Program-made: the position numbers and the translations under genes | From: Cyclina sinensis | Taxonomy: Eukaryota > Mollusca > Bivalvia > Venerida > Veneridae | Direction of reading: 5' to 3' | Length of the DNA: 64,000 nt | Assembly: GCA_012932295.1 (NCBI GenBank) | Contig: JAAONU010000016.1 | Location: 30,875,290 to 30,939,289, forward strand | The notes under the pieces: model-generated | Told to the model about the DNA's origin: nothing | Databases searched by the model: none | What the model saw: the letters and a program-made list of their open reading frames with translations, nothing else | In this document: in pieces, positions 22,863-35,689 of the stretch | Layout: each line of letters begins with the position of its first letter | How positions within the stretch are numbered: the stretch's first letter is position 1

Positions 22863-25800
22863 CGACATAGTACTGTTTCATGTACACAAAATGCAAAAAA
22901 AGATTTACCTGGACCTAGTATGTCAGCTCTTACATGTATATTTTTAAATTTTAAAACTGAATTTCAAATGCAGAGATAATGTTATGAATTTCAGAGATAT
23001 TGAAATTAAGTGGTCTTTCTTTATTTCTCTAAACATTTTGACGCCAAACTTTACAAGAATCAACATTAATTTTATCGTCCAAACGATCAATATTTGATAA
23101 CGTAGATTTTCAATTTTAAAATTTAGAACTGTTGCCAACTTTATGTGCGAAGGACATTTCTGTTAAAACTTAACTTTGCATTAACGAGTTTAGTATGTCT
23201 TATGCTATTTACGAAGTAGGCTATATTTAGTGTCCCGCACTACGTCTTTTTTTTCAAGATATGAAAACCTGTAAGCATTAATCTATTTCAGCTCTGTTTT
23301 CATAATAATCCGTAACAAAAATTTACCTAAGCAATGTGTTAGTATTTTTTCTTATTTCAATTGATCAGTTATTGTAAATGTACTCCATTGAACCAAGGTT
23401 GCGCTGACCATTATAGACAGTGAAGTCTTCGTCTAGAAGATAAAGTCCTAAGTCCGGTGAAAGATAACGCGTATATATTGTGTATTTGACATCCTATTTT
23501 CTGCTTTTACTCTTTCATTCTATATCAGACAATAGTTCCATCTTACTTTTAACGCTCTGATTCAGATCATGCCATTTGCAGATAATTTTCTGTCTGCGAA
23601 TGGTATGTTTCCTCGGCTTAATGTTATACTGTATAAATTCGACATAATTCAATACTTGCTTTAAATACTAAATTAGGTTACTTATCTGTCTGAATTTCTT
23701 TTCAAATTTATAGAAGTGTAAATGACATGACTGAACTTCATTCATCAGGCCAAATTTATTCGGTGTAGAAGAGCTTTACTTTCAACCAACATGAAATTTA
23801 AGGCTAGCCGTCAAGAGGTAAGTAATTATACAAAGGTGGGTACAACGAGGTAAAGTAACTACAATAATCTGTACGAAGTATTGGTCATTCGAAATATAAA
23901 TCTTCTATTTCCTCCTATTACAAAATGGCACGCTGTACATAAATGTCTGGCATAAATGTGTTAGAAGACACAGAGACGCAATCAAGATTTTCACTGACAG
24001 CTAAATGAACACGAGATTCCAGTTCAGATATTCAGTTATTAATGCTTATGCAAACAATCAAATGATTTTTGCCGCGAGAAGATATTGTTGAAATATAGAA
24101 CAAGCCATTGTAGACTTTCTCAGTGGAAGTGCAAACAACAGACATGTGTAATGTAATAAGTATCAGTTTATTTATTTCTTTGGCATTGTTACTCTAAACA
24201 ATTTTTTTTTCATGGCGCTTTTGGTGAAAAAGAATTGAATCTGAATATTGACATTGTAATTATTATTATACAATAAACTTTATGATTTCCTGTTTGAAGT
24301 CGTATGTATCTCTGTCTCTGAACGTAGGTTTTAACGTGAAATGTCCTCTTTAAGAACATATTAATTTTTTAAACATTTCCACAATGCGATCTGAGATAAT
24401 TGTGGTAGATATCGCTGTTTAATAATTTTCCACATTCAAACTGTCTTCCATACGTCAGATTAATCAATCAGGTATTTGGTTAATGAATTTTAAACGTACT
24501 TTTGCTTTTGGATACAGTTGATAATGGAATACATTCAACATTAATTTCGGTGATATAATCTACTGTTTGTATTAAAACAGTAATGTACATGACATCCGAA
24601 AATAAATAAGTTTTAAGGTCTGCTTGTAGCTATTAAATATCAGTCCTATCAATACCTGTCAATGTTTCAAACTATCTTATAATGCTTTAGTTTATTGTAT
24701 TAATAATTTATACCTTGTAAAAGTATTTAAATATATTTTGGCCCGAAGAGTTATTTAATTTCTAGGCAATGATATTCCTCAGTGTTGACTATACTTAAAA
24801 TGTCAATGCTACCACATACGAAAAAACATACGACAAAAAAGCGAAATTTGATTAAAGACTGTGTTCCAGTCAGAGCTGATAAAAAACATTTTCAAGAAAT
24901 TTATTCCGAGCCCTTGCGTAATGATTCTAATTGATGTAGTCTTATTGCAAGAACAAATCTTGTAAAACGTTGTTATCTGAAAAAGGACTCCACTGTTTGT
25001 ATGCCTATTTCGTGGTGTCTCTAAAAAGGCCTTTTACAGTGTCTTTGGCAATTACAGAAACAGCAGAACAATGTAATTGTCCATATGCCTGATGAAATAA
25101 TAAAAGAAAATTACTGTCCAAGGGGTTATTCAATCAGTATATTATTATGTTAATAATGGCGTAGTTGCTTTGCCTATCTACATTTGCCGCCAACTGAGTG
25201 GTTTGTCTTCTAGTAAAGCATTACAAAATTACAATTTATATAGCTGTTATGATTTTTCTTTCTATCTAGGATATATTTTAACTTTATTACTGTGAACGCC
25301 ATGTTATTTTGAAAAAGGAAAAACAAACTTACGTCTTGAAAATCTTAAGCTAATTTATAGCTGTCAAAACTGTTGTGATAAGTTATCCTTTTTACATAAA
25401 ATTGTATTCACTTCTGTCACGACATAATATATGCTGTAGTTCAAATTTTAAATACTTTCTGTATGGTTGTTTTACATACATTTATTCCGAGTAATGTATT
25501 ACTAAGAATATAATCATAAAATTTCAGAAGCAATTATTTGACATAAGCTGCCGTGTTGACGCACATACTTTGTATTTATACTTGACAGATGTTAAAACCC
25601 TTTTCTCTGTAAGCAATCTAAAAAGAAACAAATAATGCACACATGCTCCTTAGTTATGTGGCTTTTGCAATTTACCTATCTTACATATTCATGCAAGGTC
25701 CGGTTACTTCACTTGTGCATGAAAAAGTGCCTTGTTTAGCCAATACATGTCTGATATTTTTTTTAACATGATATCTTTTAAACTTGCGTGTGAAACGAAA

Positions 25801-26458
25801 TATGTGTTTACATTTTTGACAAACGTTAAAAGGGTTCCATTGATTAAAAGAAATGACATAATTCTGCGTGTTATTGCATATTTTTTTCTGTATCTTTGGT
25901 TTATACTAATAGAAATTGAATGATGCTTGCTAATTTGGAATTCTAATTTCTGGTAAACTTGGATGATGAAAATGTGAATAATGGAAAGCCATCAGTAAAC
26001 TAAAAAGGGTCGTGACATATTATGATATTTGTTTTACGGAAATTATGCCTCGCGGAATAAGATTTTTGTTTTGATGGCTTTGTATAGCAATTAAGTCTGT
26101 GATAGTTAAATTAGCACAAAAGCTGGTAATGTGTGCATATGACACTCGTCAAGAGGACGAAGCATGAAGACAAAGGGCAATAATGTAAGTAAAACATAAC
26201 TGTGAGAATTAACCATCTACTCATCAAACCGCACATTAAGATCATTGATCCTCTTAAAAGAATTTGTCAAACAGCTTCTTACATCTATACATAAAAAGAG
26301 CATTTTTACATTATTCACAATGGAAATTCTTTCCTGTGTGACCATACATGCACGTTGAAGGTTATTTATCTCAGGAAGTGTAAAGAATACAAAGAATTAT
26401 AATGCTCTTATAGATAGGCACAGCGTTCGGACATGAGCAACGCTCTATGCATATTACA

Positions 26459-26484
26459 AGTGTGTGGGTGTGTGTGTGTGTGTG
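26459..26484. repeat. (GT)n microsatellite
   Basis: A short GT array, TGTGTGGGTGTGTGTGTGTG, leading into a GGTGGGGG run. The two opposing open frames that cross it are products of the repeat. Confidence 0.9.
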
Positions 26485-29269
26485 GTGGGGGTATAAAAAT
26501 TCATACAAAAAAGAATGAAATGTTCGACACACACGGCTGTAGTATAACATCGAATACAGCAAATACTAATAGTTATGCATTTCTTTACGAACATCTACAC
26601 ATTTCTCCTATTTATCTGTGAAAAACTAGGTACTTGCATAAAATGATTAATGCAAAGTTCTACACCAACAATTCTTCGATGCGCAGTCGGGCGTTCGGAC
26701 AATGCTTTATAATGTACCTATTGGAACATAGGTTTTATAAAAACAGTATGTTTGTGTACTGTATTCCTGAATATTAAAATTCTGCCTTATCTTAAAAACA
26801 AAAAGGACTTCTTAGATAATAATATAATCAATCTTAATGAAACAGAAATTATAAAAACGCTTCATTTAAATAGAATAAGAATGTCTTCGTATTTTTGTTA
26901 AATCTAGCTCTAAATGAAGAAAGTTCTTGGCCTTTTGTTGATACTATAATTTGTAACATAAAACTTAAACTGTCCTTGCTAATAACTTAACATTGACAGT
27001 AATAAGGTAAAAGTAACAAAACTGGGAGATGAAGGTATGTATGAAACAAAAGGGGGATTTAGAATTCCACTAAATTGACAAATATTGAAAGCGATACGAA
27101 TTTTATCATCGCCATAATTTCAAGTTGTACTTTTTGTTTGACAGTGTTTCTGATTTCTGTAGAATTACAATGCATTTACTCTGTGGTTCAGTATAATTTG
27201 AACAGCTTAATACAATGAAAGATGATTATTTTAATCAACCAAAACATTAATTTACTTGACATTCAGCTTGTAAACCCTTTGGAAAGTCTTTATGCCTTGC
27301 CATTCTTGAAGATAATTCTTGCAATTACTTTGGACGTAATTACTTGATGTGCTGTGAATGGCAATAGATAACAGCTTATATAAATTATATCCTCCCAAAA
27401 TGGCAAAACGACAACTCTCTAAGTATGTGAAAGTTTATAGTATTGCTTAATACTAAGTTTACCTGTATTAGTCAGAATATTGTACTGACATCGGGTAATA
27501 ATTTATTCATAGCAATCACATGTACATGTTTCTAAAGAAAATGAAATGCTCTTGATTTTAGGGTATGAATGATTACCAATAATATATGCCAACAGATATC
27601 TGGAAAAAGAATTGATAAATTATACCATTTAGAAAACTTAGCAAGGTCAGAATGCAGTTAATATCATTTCTTATATCGAAACGGTGCTGTCATATTTAGA
27701 GAAAATGTACACCCGCTGACGTTAAGAAAAATGTACATTCTAATCCTGACAGCAAATAAGTGGTCGTTAGCCGTTCTACACGCATTCATAGAATATATAC
27801 ACTCGAAACTTATCAGATCGAAGTTCGTATTCACCACTGTAAAATGCTATGTTTTTAACAACTGTTGTGCAGACATACCATATACTGCTGTTGTTTGACT
27901 TTGTGAAATACCTTCCAGTAACGATACATTCGCGTGTTTGTCTTCATTTAGAAAAAAAATATTTTGTTTTCTTTTCTATATCTGTGTTAAATGAGAGATT
28001 GAAATAAATATTCAAAGTAAATAACAGCGTGCGTGCCAAATTATGATACAGTAATGGTAGTTTTAATGATTACACTTAATGTTAGTCTATTTTTCATTAT
28101 TTGCACCGTTTTTTGTCAAGAATAAATACATGTTTCCTTATTTCGCTTCTTCTATAGAGATTGTCATGTGGTCTGTGCTTGTACTAATGAAGGGTTGCAG
28201 CGTACTTAAAATCCTTGCTCATTAAGTTGTCAGTTAGACATTCTGAGTGACACTCGTAATAATCTAGGATGAGTCACTGTCATATCACACAATCATTACA
28301 GGATACACAGATCATTGTGTGCACAGTAATTGAAGGATTACGAGAATCTCAATGTCTTAACAAGAAAAGAATTCTATTTTTACTATTTATATTTATTCCC
28401 CCCCCCACCCGCACACAAATAACCCTTAAAATTATGTAAAGACTACTATAACGTTTAATTTAAAAAAGTATGAAAAAAGGAGTCCACAGTCCAAAATATA
28501 AACTATACTATCCGTTCAGTGAGTTAAAATAGTCAATACTTAAAAAAGACGTTATGACAAATGTAATCTGTTCATTCGCTGTTTATTTATTACTTTTTAA
28601 GAAATAACATTTTTAAACTACAGTCTTTGTTTTCAGATGTGATCCTATCTATCAACAAAGTGTCGAGGAATTTTGGTTTTAGTTCAACATAAATACAAAT
28701 GCCTACAGGAGACAGTCCACACTTGCATACTGGAACACTTAAATGTAAATCGCGTTTTGAATTAATGGAATGTTATTTTGAGCACCACTGACTAAATCAT
28801 GCTGTCATGTGTTAAGTCTTCTCGAATGATTGCTGATATTTTCCTGTCTTTAAGAACGGCTTTTTGTCTATATCACTATATATTTGCATTACTATGAAAA
28901 TTTCATACAAATTATGACGTGATTCATTGAAGTTTAAGCTACGCTCAAAACACCCATCATTAACTATTGATATATTCCCATGTGTGGAATGCTTCCTCGG
29001 CATGCATATATAGCCTTCAGTCAACAAACTAAGCTAGTTAAAGGTATACATCAAGTTTACATAGCTTATCGAGAAGCCCCCCTTCGCTTCACTCAAAATT
29101 AATTCAGAAAATTTGATATATGGCCAATCACTTAAAGAAAATGTGATATGTTATAGATAAACGTTGGCAATACAATACCATCATTTCTGGTTTTCTTCAT
29201 TTATTCAGCTATTTTGATGAGATAGAATTTCAAATCACAATGCTCAGATTCAAATTCTATTTCTACAAA

Positions 29270-29610
29270 GAATACGACTGAGAAATATTATGACGTCATT
29301 GGCGACCGAGGTCTGAGAGAAGAATCTTGGTTATTCATGAAGGTATATCAAAACATTTATTCTCCATTTTTCCCCTTTAAAGATAATATTGAGTATATAT
29401 TATATACGTCCGATGTCTTCCAAACCCATTTTTAGACAAATATATGTTAATTAGTAATTTTGATAAGATAGAAATGCTTTTTTTATTTTGTCTAGGTGTT
29501 ATACATATAGAAAAATGTTCATTTTATGTATTTTGAAAATAAATATGCCACGTCATACTCAACCTCTTTTGTGCTAGCAACTCAAACTGGGTTGTTTACA
29601 TGATCACATT
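29270..29610 (+). repeat. Segmental duplication S, copy 1
   Basis: Words such as GCGACCGAGGTCTGAGAGAA, AACATTTATTCTCCATTTT, GTTCATTTTATGTATTTTG and ACATGATCACATTCAAGC recur in the same order at 33.28-33.58 kb with many substitutions. The offset is about 4.0 kb. No coding frame is conserved. Confidence 0.55.
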
Positions 29611-30008
29611 CAAGCAAATGAAAATAATATTTCTGTCTTATTAGTATTCAGTATAATCTAAATGTATTTCTTATACATATAAGCAGGACTAAGTTGATAC
29701 TTTTCTGACATCATTCGTATTGTACAAAACTAATGTAATGCTAGGAAAAGTAAATGTTAAAATGGATCTTGAAATGGAATATATCTTGCATGTTTGAAGA
29801 CGTTATAAACTTGAACGTATTTCGTCAGATTCACTGACATGCAAATGATTGTCCTTACAAACAACTTAAGTTTATTTTTGTTTAACATTACCAAAATATA
29901 TAATCACAAGCAAATGCATATTGGATGTCTATGGGAACACGAAGTATCTTCAAAATTACACCTGCTTAACTACTGCGTTGGCGTTGTTCACACGGTGGTT
30001 ATAAGAAT

Positions 30009-31551
30009 AAACAAGAGGGCCATGATGGCCCTGGATCGCTCACCTGAGTACTTTGGCTGTAGGTTTGCTGTTAAGCAGTATTTCATTTTTTAATTGAAAA
30101 TATATAAGTGCCTCCAAACCAAATATGTAAAATATCAGTCAATAAATAAAGGCTCTATGACAGAAAGTAGAAATATCTATTATAAGCTATGGTGACCTTG
30201 ACCTTGACCCAGTGACCTCAAACCCTTCACATGGGTAGAGGTCCATGCAAGGAACCTATATACTGAATATCAAAGATTTTGGTCAATAAATGAAGGCTTT
30301 ATGAGGTACAGTAGATAAATCTATTTTTAGCCTCCGTGACCTTTAACCTAATCTAATAATGTGAACAACCAAACAAGTTTTCTGACAAACTGCCAGGATA
30401 TTTAGACTGAAACAGTAGCCTCTAGAGCCTTAACAAGATATTTCTATTTTTGGGCTCTGTGACCTAGTTTTTTACCCCAGATGACCCATAATCGAACTTG
30501 ACCTAGAAACCATCAAAATAACCTTTCTGACATATTTCCAGAATATCTAGCTGAAAATGTTACCTGTAGAGTGTAAACAAGGTTTTTCCAAATTTAAGCT
30601 CTGTGACCTAGTTTTTGACCCCAGATGACCCATATTCGAACTTGGGCTAGAAATCATCTTAACAAGCTTTCTGACAGTTTTTCAGGAAATTTGGGCTGAA
30701 AATGTTACTTCTAGAGTGTTAACAAGGTTTTACCATATTTGGGCTGTGTGACCTAGTTTTTGACCCCACATGACCCATATTCAAACTTGAGCTAGAAATC
30801 ATCAAAACAACCTTCCTGACATATTTCCAGGATATTTGGGCTGAAACTGTAGCCTCTAAAGCCTTAACAAGCTATTTCTATTTTTGGGCTCTGTGACCTA
30901 GTTTTTGACCCCAGATGACCCATATTCCAACTTGACCTAGAAACCATCGAAATAACCTTTCTGACATATTACAACGATATTTGGGCTGAAAATGTTACCT
31001 CTAAAGTGTTAACAAGGTTTTTCCATATTTGGGCTCTGTGACCTAGCTTTTGACCCCAGATGACCCATATTCGAACTTGAGCTAGAAATCATGGAAACAA
31101 CCTTTCTGACAAATTTCCAGATTATTTGGGCTGAAAATGTTACCTCTAGAGTGTTAACAAGAATGTTCTATTTTTGGGCTCTGTGACCTAGTTTTTGACC
31201 CCAGATGACCCATATTTGAACTTGAGCTAGAAATCATAGAAGCAACCTTTCTGACAAATTTCCAGATTATTGGGGCTAAAAACATTACCTCTAGAGTGTT
31301 AACAAGATTTTTCTATTTTTGGGCTCCTTGACCTAGTTTTTGATCCCATATGACCCATATTCGAACTCGTCCGAGTAATTAATGCGAAAAACATCCTGAC
31401 CAAGTTTCGTGACAATTGGAGCAAAAATGTGACCAGTAGAGTGTTAACGAACTAAATGTGAACGGACGACGGACGACGGACGACAGACGACGGACGACGG
31501 ACATTCATCGATCCTAATAGCTCACCCTGAGCCAGCTCAGGTGAGCTAAAA
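30009..31551 (-). mobile_element. Tandem-core element, copy 4, with regular 145-bp units
   Basis: On the minus strand it starts with GAGCTGGCTCAGGGTGAGCT and a GTCCGTCGTCCGTCG run, then 145-bp units, and ends CGATCCAGGGCCATCATGGC then CCTCTTGTT. On the plus strand, TGACCTAG recurs at 30,460, 30,604, 30,749, 30,894, 31,039, 31,184 and 31,329. There are seven marks with spacings of 144-145 bases, far more regular than in the other copies, so it is probably the youngest. The 5' unit region (30,190-30,400) is more diverged. No protein is encoded. Confidence 0.85.
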
Positions 31552-31559
31552 ATAACAGT

Positions 31560-33012
31560 TTTTCTCTTTTTTGGGCCCACAGTGATAACAAACTTGTTAA
31601 TTGAGTGTAACACAGAAATGAATACGTAGGCGAACACAGTTTTAAAATAGCAAGGTATCAATGCTCTGAAACTGTCTCTTTCTGTAATTTCAGTTGAAGA
31701 AAAGAAAATACTATACGCTACCACAAACAGAAAAAGATTACGAAGGTTTGTGTTCAAAAATGATCAAGCACAACTGTATAAAAATTGCTTTTAAAAGTAT
31801 TTAAGATAAACACGACATTTCTATTTAATATGCCGTGGACTGTATCACTTGATTGATGCGTATTGCCTTACCTATTATGTTATATTAGGCCATAACTAAC
31901 TTGTTTTACTTCATCTAGAGATTATATTATCAGTCGAACAAACGTTTTACTATGTAACTGGTACGTTAAACTAGAAATTATATTTTAATATCTGTCTTTG
32001 TATTCTTACTTTTTATATTGCTCACAGCTGTGATTATAAGCAGACATGCACAACCTGACTACGAATTTCAAAAGAAATTTTTATACCGGAGCATGGAATT
32101 TGATGAAAGTGTTATTGGTAGTATTTTTGGAACTTATTATAAAGTAACGATATGTCTAAGCATTGAATGTAAACAATCTTCCAGATAGAAAAGCAAGTCA
32201 AATTCAGAATCTCATTTTACGAACATATGCGTGACATGCCAAGCCTTACATGCAAACAAACTTTTAGAGAAGAAACTCAATTTTAAAGTCCAGAATCATA
32301 TTATGCAAACGCGAGCACGCCATGCATCTAGACTAAAATAAATTAAAGAGGGGTCTTGCTGTTTATAAATCAGAAATAGCTGATATTTTGTTTGCAGATA
32401 TAGTACACTGTGAACACTCCTCGAGTTGAAGATAAGAAGCTTAGATATTTGCAGATGCGTGCAGAAAGTTAAATTGTAAGAGAAACTCTTTAGCATTAAT
32501 TATGTTTGTTAAAGGATAATTAATAGCGTATGCCATTCGATTTGCTGTCTGAAATGAAAATTTGAAAAAAAACAATTCACAAACACTTGTCATCGATAAC
32601 GAATGACCATTGGATAGTTATTCCCTTCTAACAGTTTATGTTTTTTCTCTAAACAGTAGCAAAAGTATGTTTCTGTCAATACTGTTTATTTCATAAAATT
32701 ATAAATATTACAACATTGATCAGATCCGAATAACTTTAGTGTTTACTTTGATATATATATATATATAGACCCATACAGAACTGAATTCCGCCAAAAGGTT
32801 TATTTATTTCCTTTCAATAAAGTCTGTTTAGGGTATTTTAGAAAACAAATACCACAAACGAAGCTTATGTTGCCTATGTTTAAGTAAAGATCAAGACACC
32901 TAACCCAAATAAATAAAACCAGTCTGAACACCGCATGAAATGCTACATGCACAAGAATCACATCGGTAAACACTTCGATACAACTACCTTGTATACCATT
33001 CATGTTAGTCAT
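31560..33012. other. No gene seen; short (AT)n at 32,747-32,767
   Basis: AT-rich DNA with a brief AT microsatellite. Frames are short and uninformative. Confidence 0.5.
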
Positions 33013-33188
33013 TTAATCCTTACCATGCTAAATATCTAAAATGTCCATCTCCATTCCTTGTTTATGGGGATGCTGACTGAAACTTTACTGACTGAATGAC
33101 TATAATCAGACTGCACGGATGTGCAGGCTGAACTTGGTCTGCACTGGTCGCAAAGGCAGTCAGTCGCCTCCATCAGGGATTGGGTTAA
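33013..33188. mobile_element. TTAA-ended MITE of bivalve type
   Basis: The 176-bp segment starts TTAATCCTTACCATGCTAAA and ends CAGGGATTGGGTTAA, so its ends are imperfect inverted repeats with TTAA at each edge. The middle holds TGACTGAATGACTATAATCA, GCACGGATGTGCAGGCTGA and GGTCTGCACTGGTCGCAAAG. I recognise this, from memory, as an abundant interspersed element in bivalve genomes. It carries no transposase and would be moved by an enzyme encoded elsewhere. Confidence 0.75.
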
Positions 33189-33279
33189 GAAAGACATCAA
33201 ACTGATATATTTATATTTATTTTCAAAACATTCAAGTCATAATTAATTTTAATGAAACATTCGTTTTCTTACAAACAGA

Positions 33280-33580
33280 AAGATACAGAGAAATCATAAA
33301 GTCAAAGGTGACCGAATTCTGAGATAAACGTAGCTTGGGTGCTCGTGAAGAGTTATCTAAACATTTCTCTAACATTTTCTCAAAATTTCAAGGATTTTTG
33401 TTATAGATATGGACTACATTAGATATCATTTCTACTTTTATGCAGACAAAGTGTGCACATTTTGGATAAGATTTATCTGACACAGACGGACAAAATATTC
33501 ATTTAAACATTTTATCTCGTCGAAATTTCTTTGTGCTTACGCATATTGAATTGCCTTCTTTACTTGTATCTATGATCACA
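33280..33580 (+). repeat. Segmental duplication S, copy 2
   Basis: It contains GGTGACCGAATTCTGAGATA, AAACATTTCTCTAACATTTT, ATATTCATTTAAACATTTTA and CTATGATCACAAAGTA, aligning in order with the block at 29.27 kb. Confidence 0.55.
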
Positions 33581-33589
33581 AAGTATATA

Positions 33590-34570
33590 AAATTTGTAAA
33601 GTTTAGCTTAACTTGTCTAAAACTACACAATTATTCAATTAATAAATTTTAATATCAGTTTCTCAGTATCATATTCACATTGTTGAAAACTTAAGTTATA
33701 ATACTTGAAGTAAATGATTTAACAGGAATTTACACGATGTCTTTTAAATTCATTATACGTCCAGCTCACCTGCTTGAAGAAATGTATACTCTTGTGCTAT
33801 ACAAATCATGACCCAAAAAAAACAATCCTTCCAAAACTCGTCGGAAAGCGTAAAGATTAAGTATTAAAACCTCTTCATCAATCCTTTAGCGTGACAATTA
33901 ATGATCACCATATGTAACGAATTTTACTCAGGTGCTAGATTTATGTCTCAAGGAGTGCTTTGAGAAGCTCTTAAAGTGTCTTTTGTTGCAAAAGTAACGT
34001 CTGCCATCCTAGGGCGGGCAATATCTCAACATTTTATTTCGTTTGTGTTGAGGAGAGTGTATTTGTAGGAGAAACGCCAAAGTGCAAGCTAAAAGCTTTT
34101 TATTCACCGATATTTCATGCACCAAGGTAACCGTGTAGAACTTTTTTTTTCTAAAGTTTTGTTTTAATTACATATTGATAACGTATACACAGACAGTAAG
34201 AATACTGTTACCGATCGTCTCTTAACATTTCATTTTTATGTTGTCAAGACATACTCTAGTCTTTACCGTCTTTAATTCAAGGAAGTTTTCTAGTTGCATA
34301 TATTTATCTGAACATTTTTGTTATCAAACTGCTTATGTCTTCTAAGCATAAAAACATTGTAAAATTGTAAACAAGTCATGTACCATTTTTTAACTTACAC
34401 TTTTAGCGTAAGGGCTTGTACACTATAATAATGATTGTATTTTATTCAACCTGATGCCTTTAAATAAATTCCAACCCTTTTGATACTAACAATAGTTATT
34501 ACAATAAATTTTTTCCGATCTGTGTCAGTAAGTAACAAATTGGTTGATTTCTAACTCTGTCTATGAAATC
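33590..34570. other. No gene seen
   Basis: AT-rich DNA before the minisatellite. Nothing recognised. Confidence 0.5.
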
Positions 34571-35680
34571 GTTAGTATGTACTTTAAACTATTAACGTAA
34601 TATTGAGAATATGTACCTTAAATAATAGAGTGTAAGTGCTTTAAATTATTAATGTAGCATAATAGAGTGTATGTTCTTTAAATTATTAACGTAATATTGA
34701 GTGTATATACCTTAAACCAATAACATAGCATAACAGAGTGTATGTACTTTAAACTATTAACGTAGCATAACAGAGTGTATGTACCTTAAACCATTAACGA
34801 AGCATTAAAGAGTGTATGTACTTTAAACTATTAACGTAGCATAACAGAGTGTATGTACCTTAAACCATTAACGTAGCATAATAGAGTGTATGTACTTTAA
34901 ACTATTAACGTAGCATAATAGAGTGTATGTACTTAAAATATTAACGTAGCATAGTGTAACAGAGTGTATGTACCTTAAACCATTAACGAAGCATAAAAGA
35001 GTGTATGTAATTTAAACTATTAACGTAGCATAATAGTGTATGTACTTTAAACTATTAACGTAGCATAATAGAGTGTATGTACTTTAAACTATTAACGTAG
35101 CATAATAGAGTGTATGTACCTTAAAATTAACAACGTAGCATAATAAAGTGTTTGTACTTTAAACTATTAACGTAGCATAATAAAGTGTATTAAGTACTTT
35201 AAACTATTAACGAACATAATAGAGTGTTTGTACTTTAAACTATTAACGTAACATAATAGAGATTATTATGTACTTTAAACTATTAACGTAGCATATTAGA
35301 GTGTATGTACTTTAAACTATTAACGTAGCATAATAGTGTGTATGTACCTTAAACTATTAACGTAGCATAATATAGTGTATGTACTTTAAACTATTAATGT
35401 AACATAACAGAGTGTATGTACTTTAAACTATTAACATAGCGTAACAGAGTGTATGTACTTTAAACTATTAACGTAGCATAACAGAGTGTATGTACCTTAA
35501 ACCATTAACGTAGCATAATAGAGTGTATGTACTTTAAACTATTAACGTAGCATAACAGAGTGTATGTACTTTAAACTATTAACATAGCTTAACAGAGTGT
35601 ATGAACTTTACACTATTTACGTAGCATAATAGAGTGTATGTACTGTAAACTATTTACATAGCATGATAGTGTATTTACTT
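34571..35680. repeat. 37-bp minisatellite array, about 30 copies
   Basis: The consensus unit is 37 bases, beginning GTATGTACTTTAAACTATTA and ending CGTAGCATAATAGAGT. Two sequence classes occur: CTTTAAACTATT with TAATAGAGT, and CCTTAAACCATT with TAACAGAGT. They alternate in parts of the array, which hints at amplification of two-unit blocks. Edge units are more diverged, as expected for arrays maintained by unequal exchange. No coding or promoter role is apparent. Confidence 0.97.
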
Positions 35681-35689
35681 TTCTACGAA

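Larger units (their letters stand above)
22070..29265. other. Long AT-rich stretch, no gene seen
   Basis: Seven kilobases with only short frames on both strands. Simple repeats are listed separately: CT at 22.83 kb, GT at 26.46 kb, and a C run at 28,398-28,410. No transposase, RNA gene or conserved exon was recognised. It may be intronic or intergenic. Confidence 0.5.

Noticed and set aside
31452..31757. 101-codon minus-strand frame with RRPSSVVRRPSSV
   Set aside because: The repeated residues come from the GGACGAC run at the start of the tandem-core element, so it is not a gene.
34571..35680. Possible CRISPR-like array
   Set aside because: The units are contiguous 37-bp repeats without unique spacers, in eukaryotic-type DNA, so this is a minisatellite.
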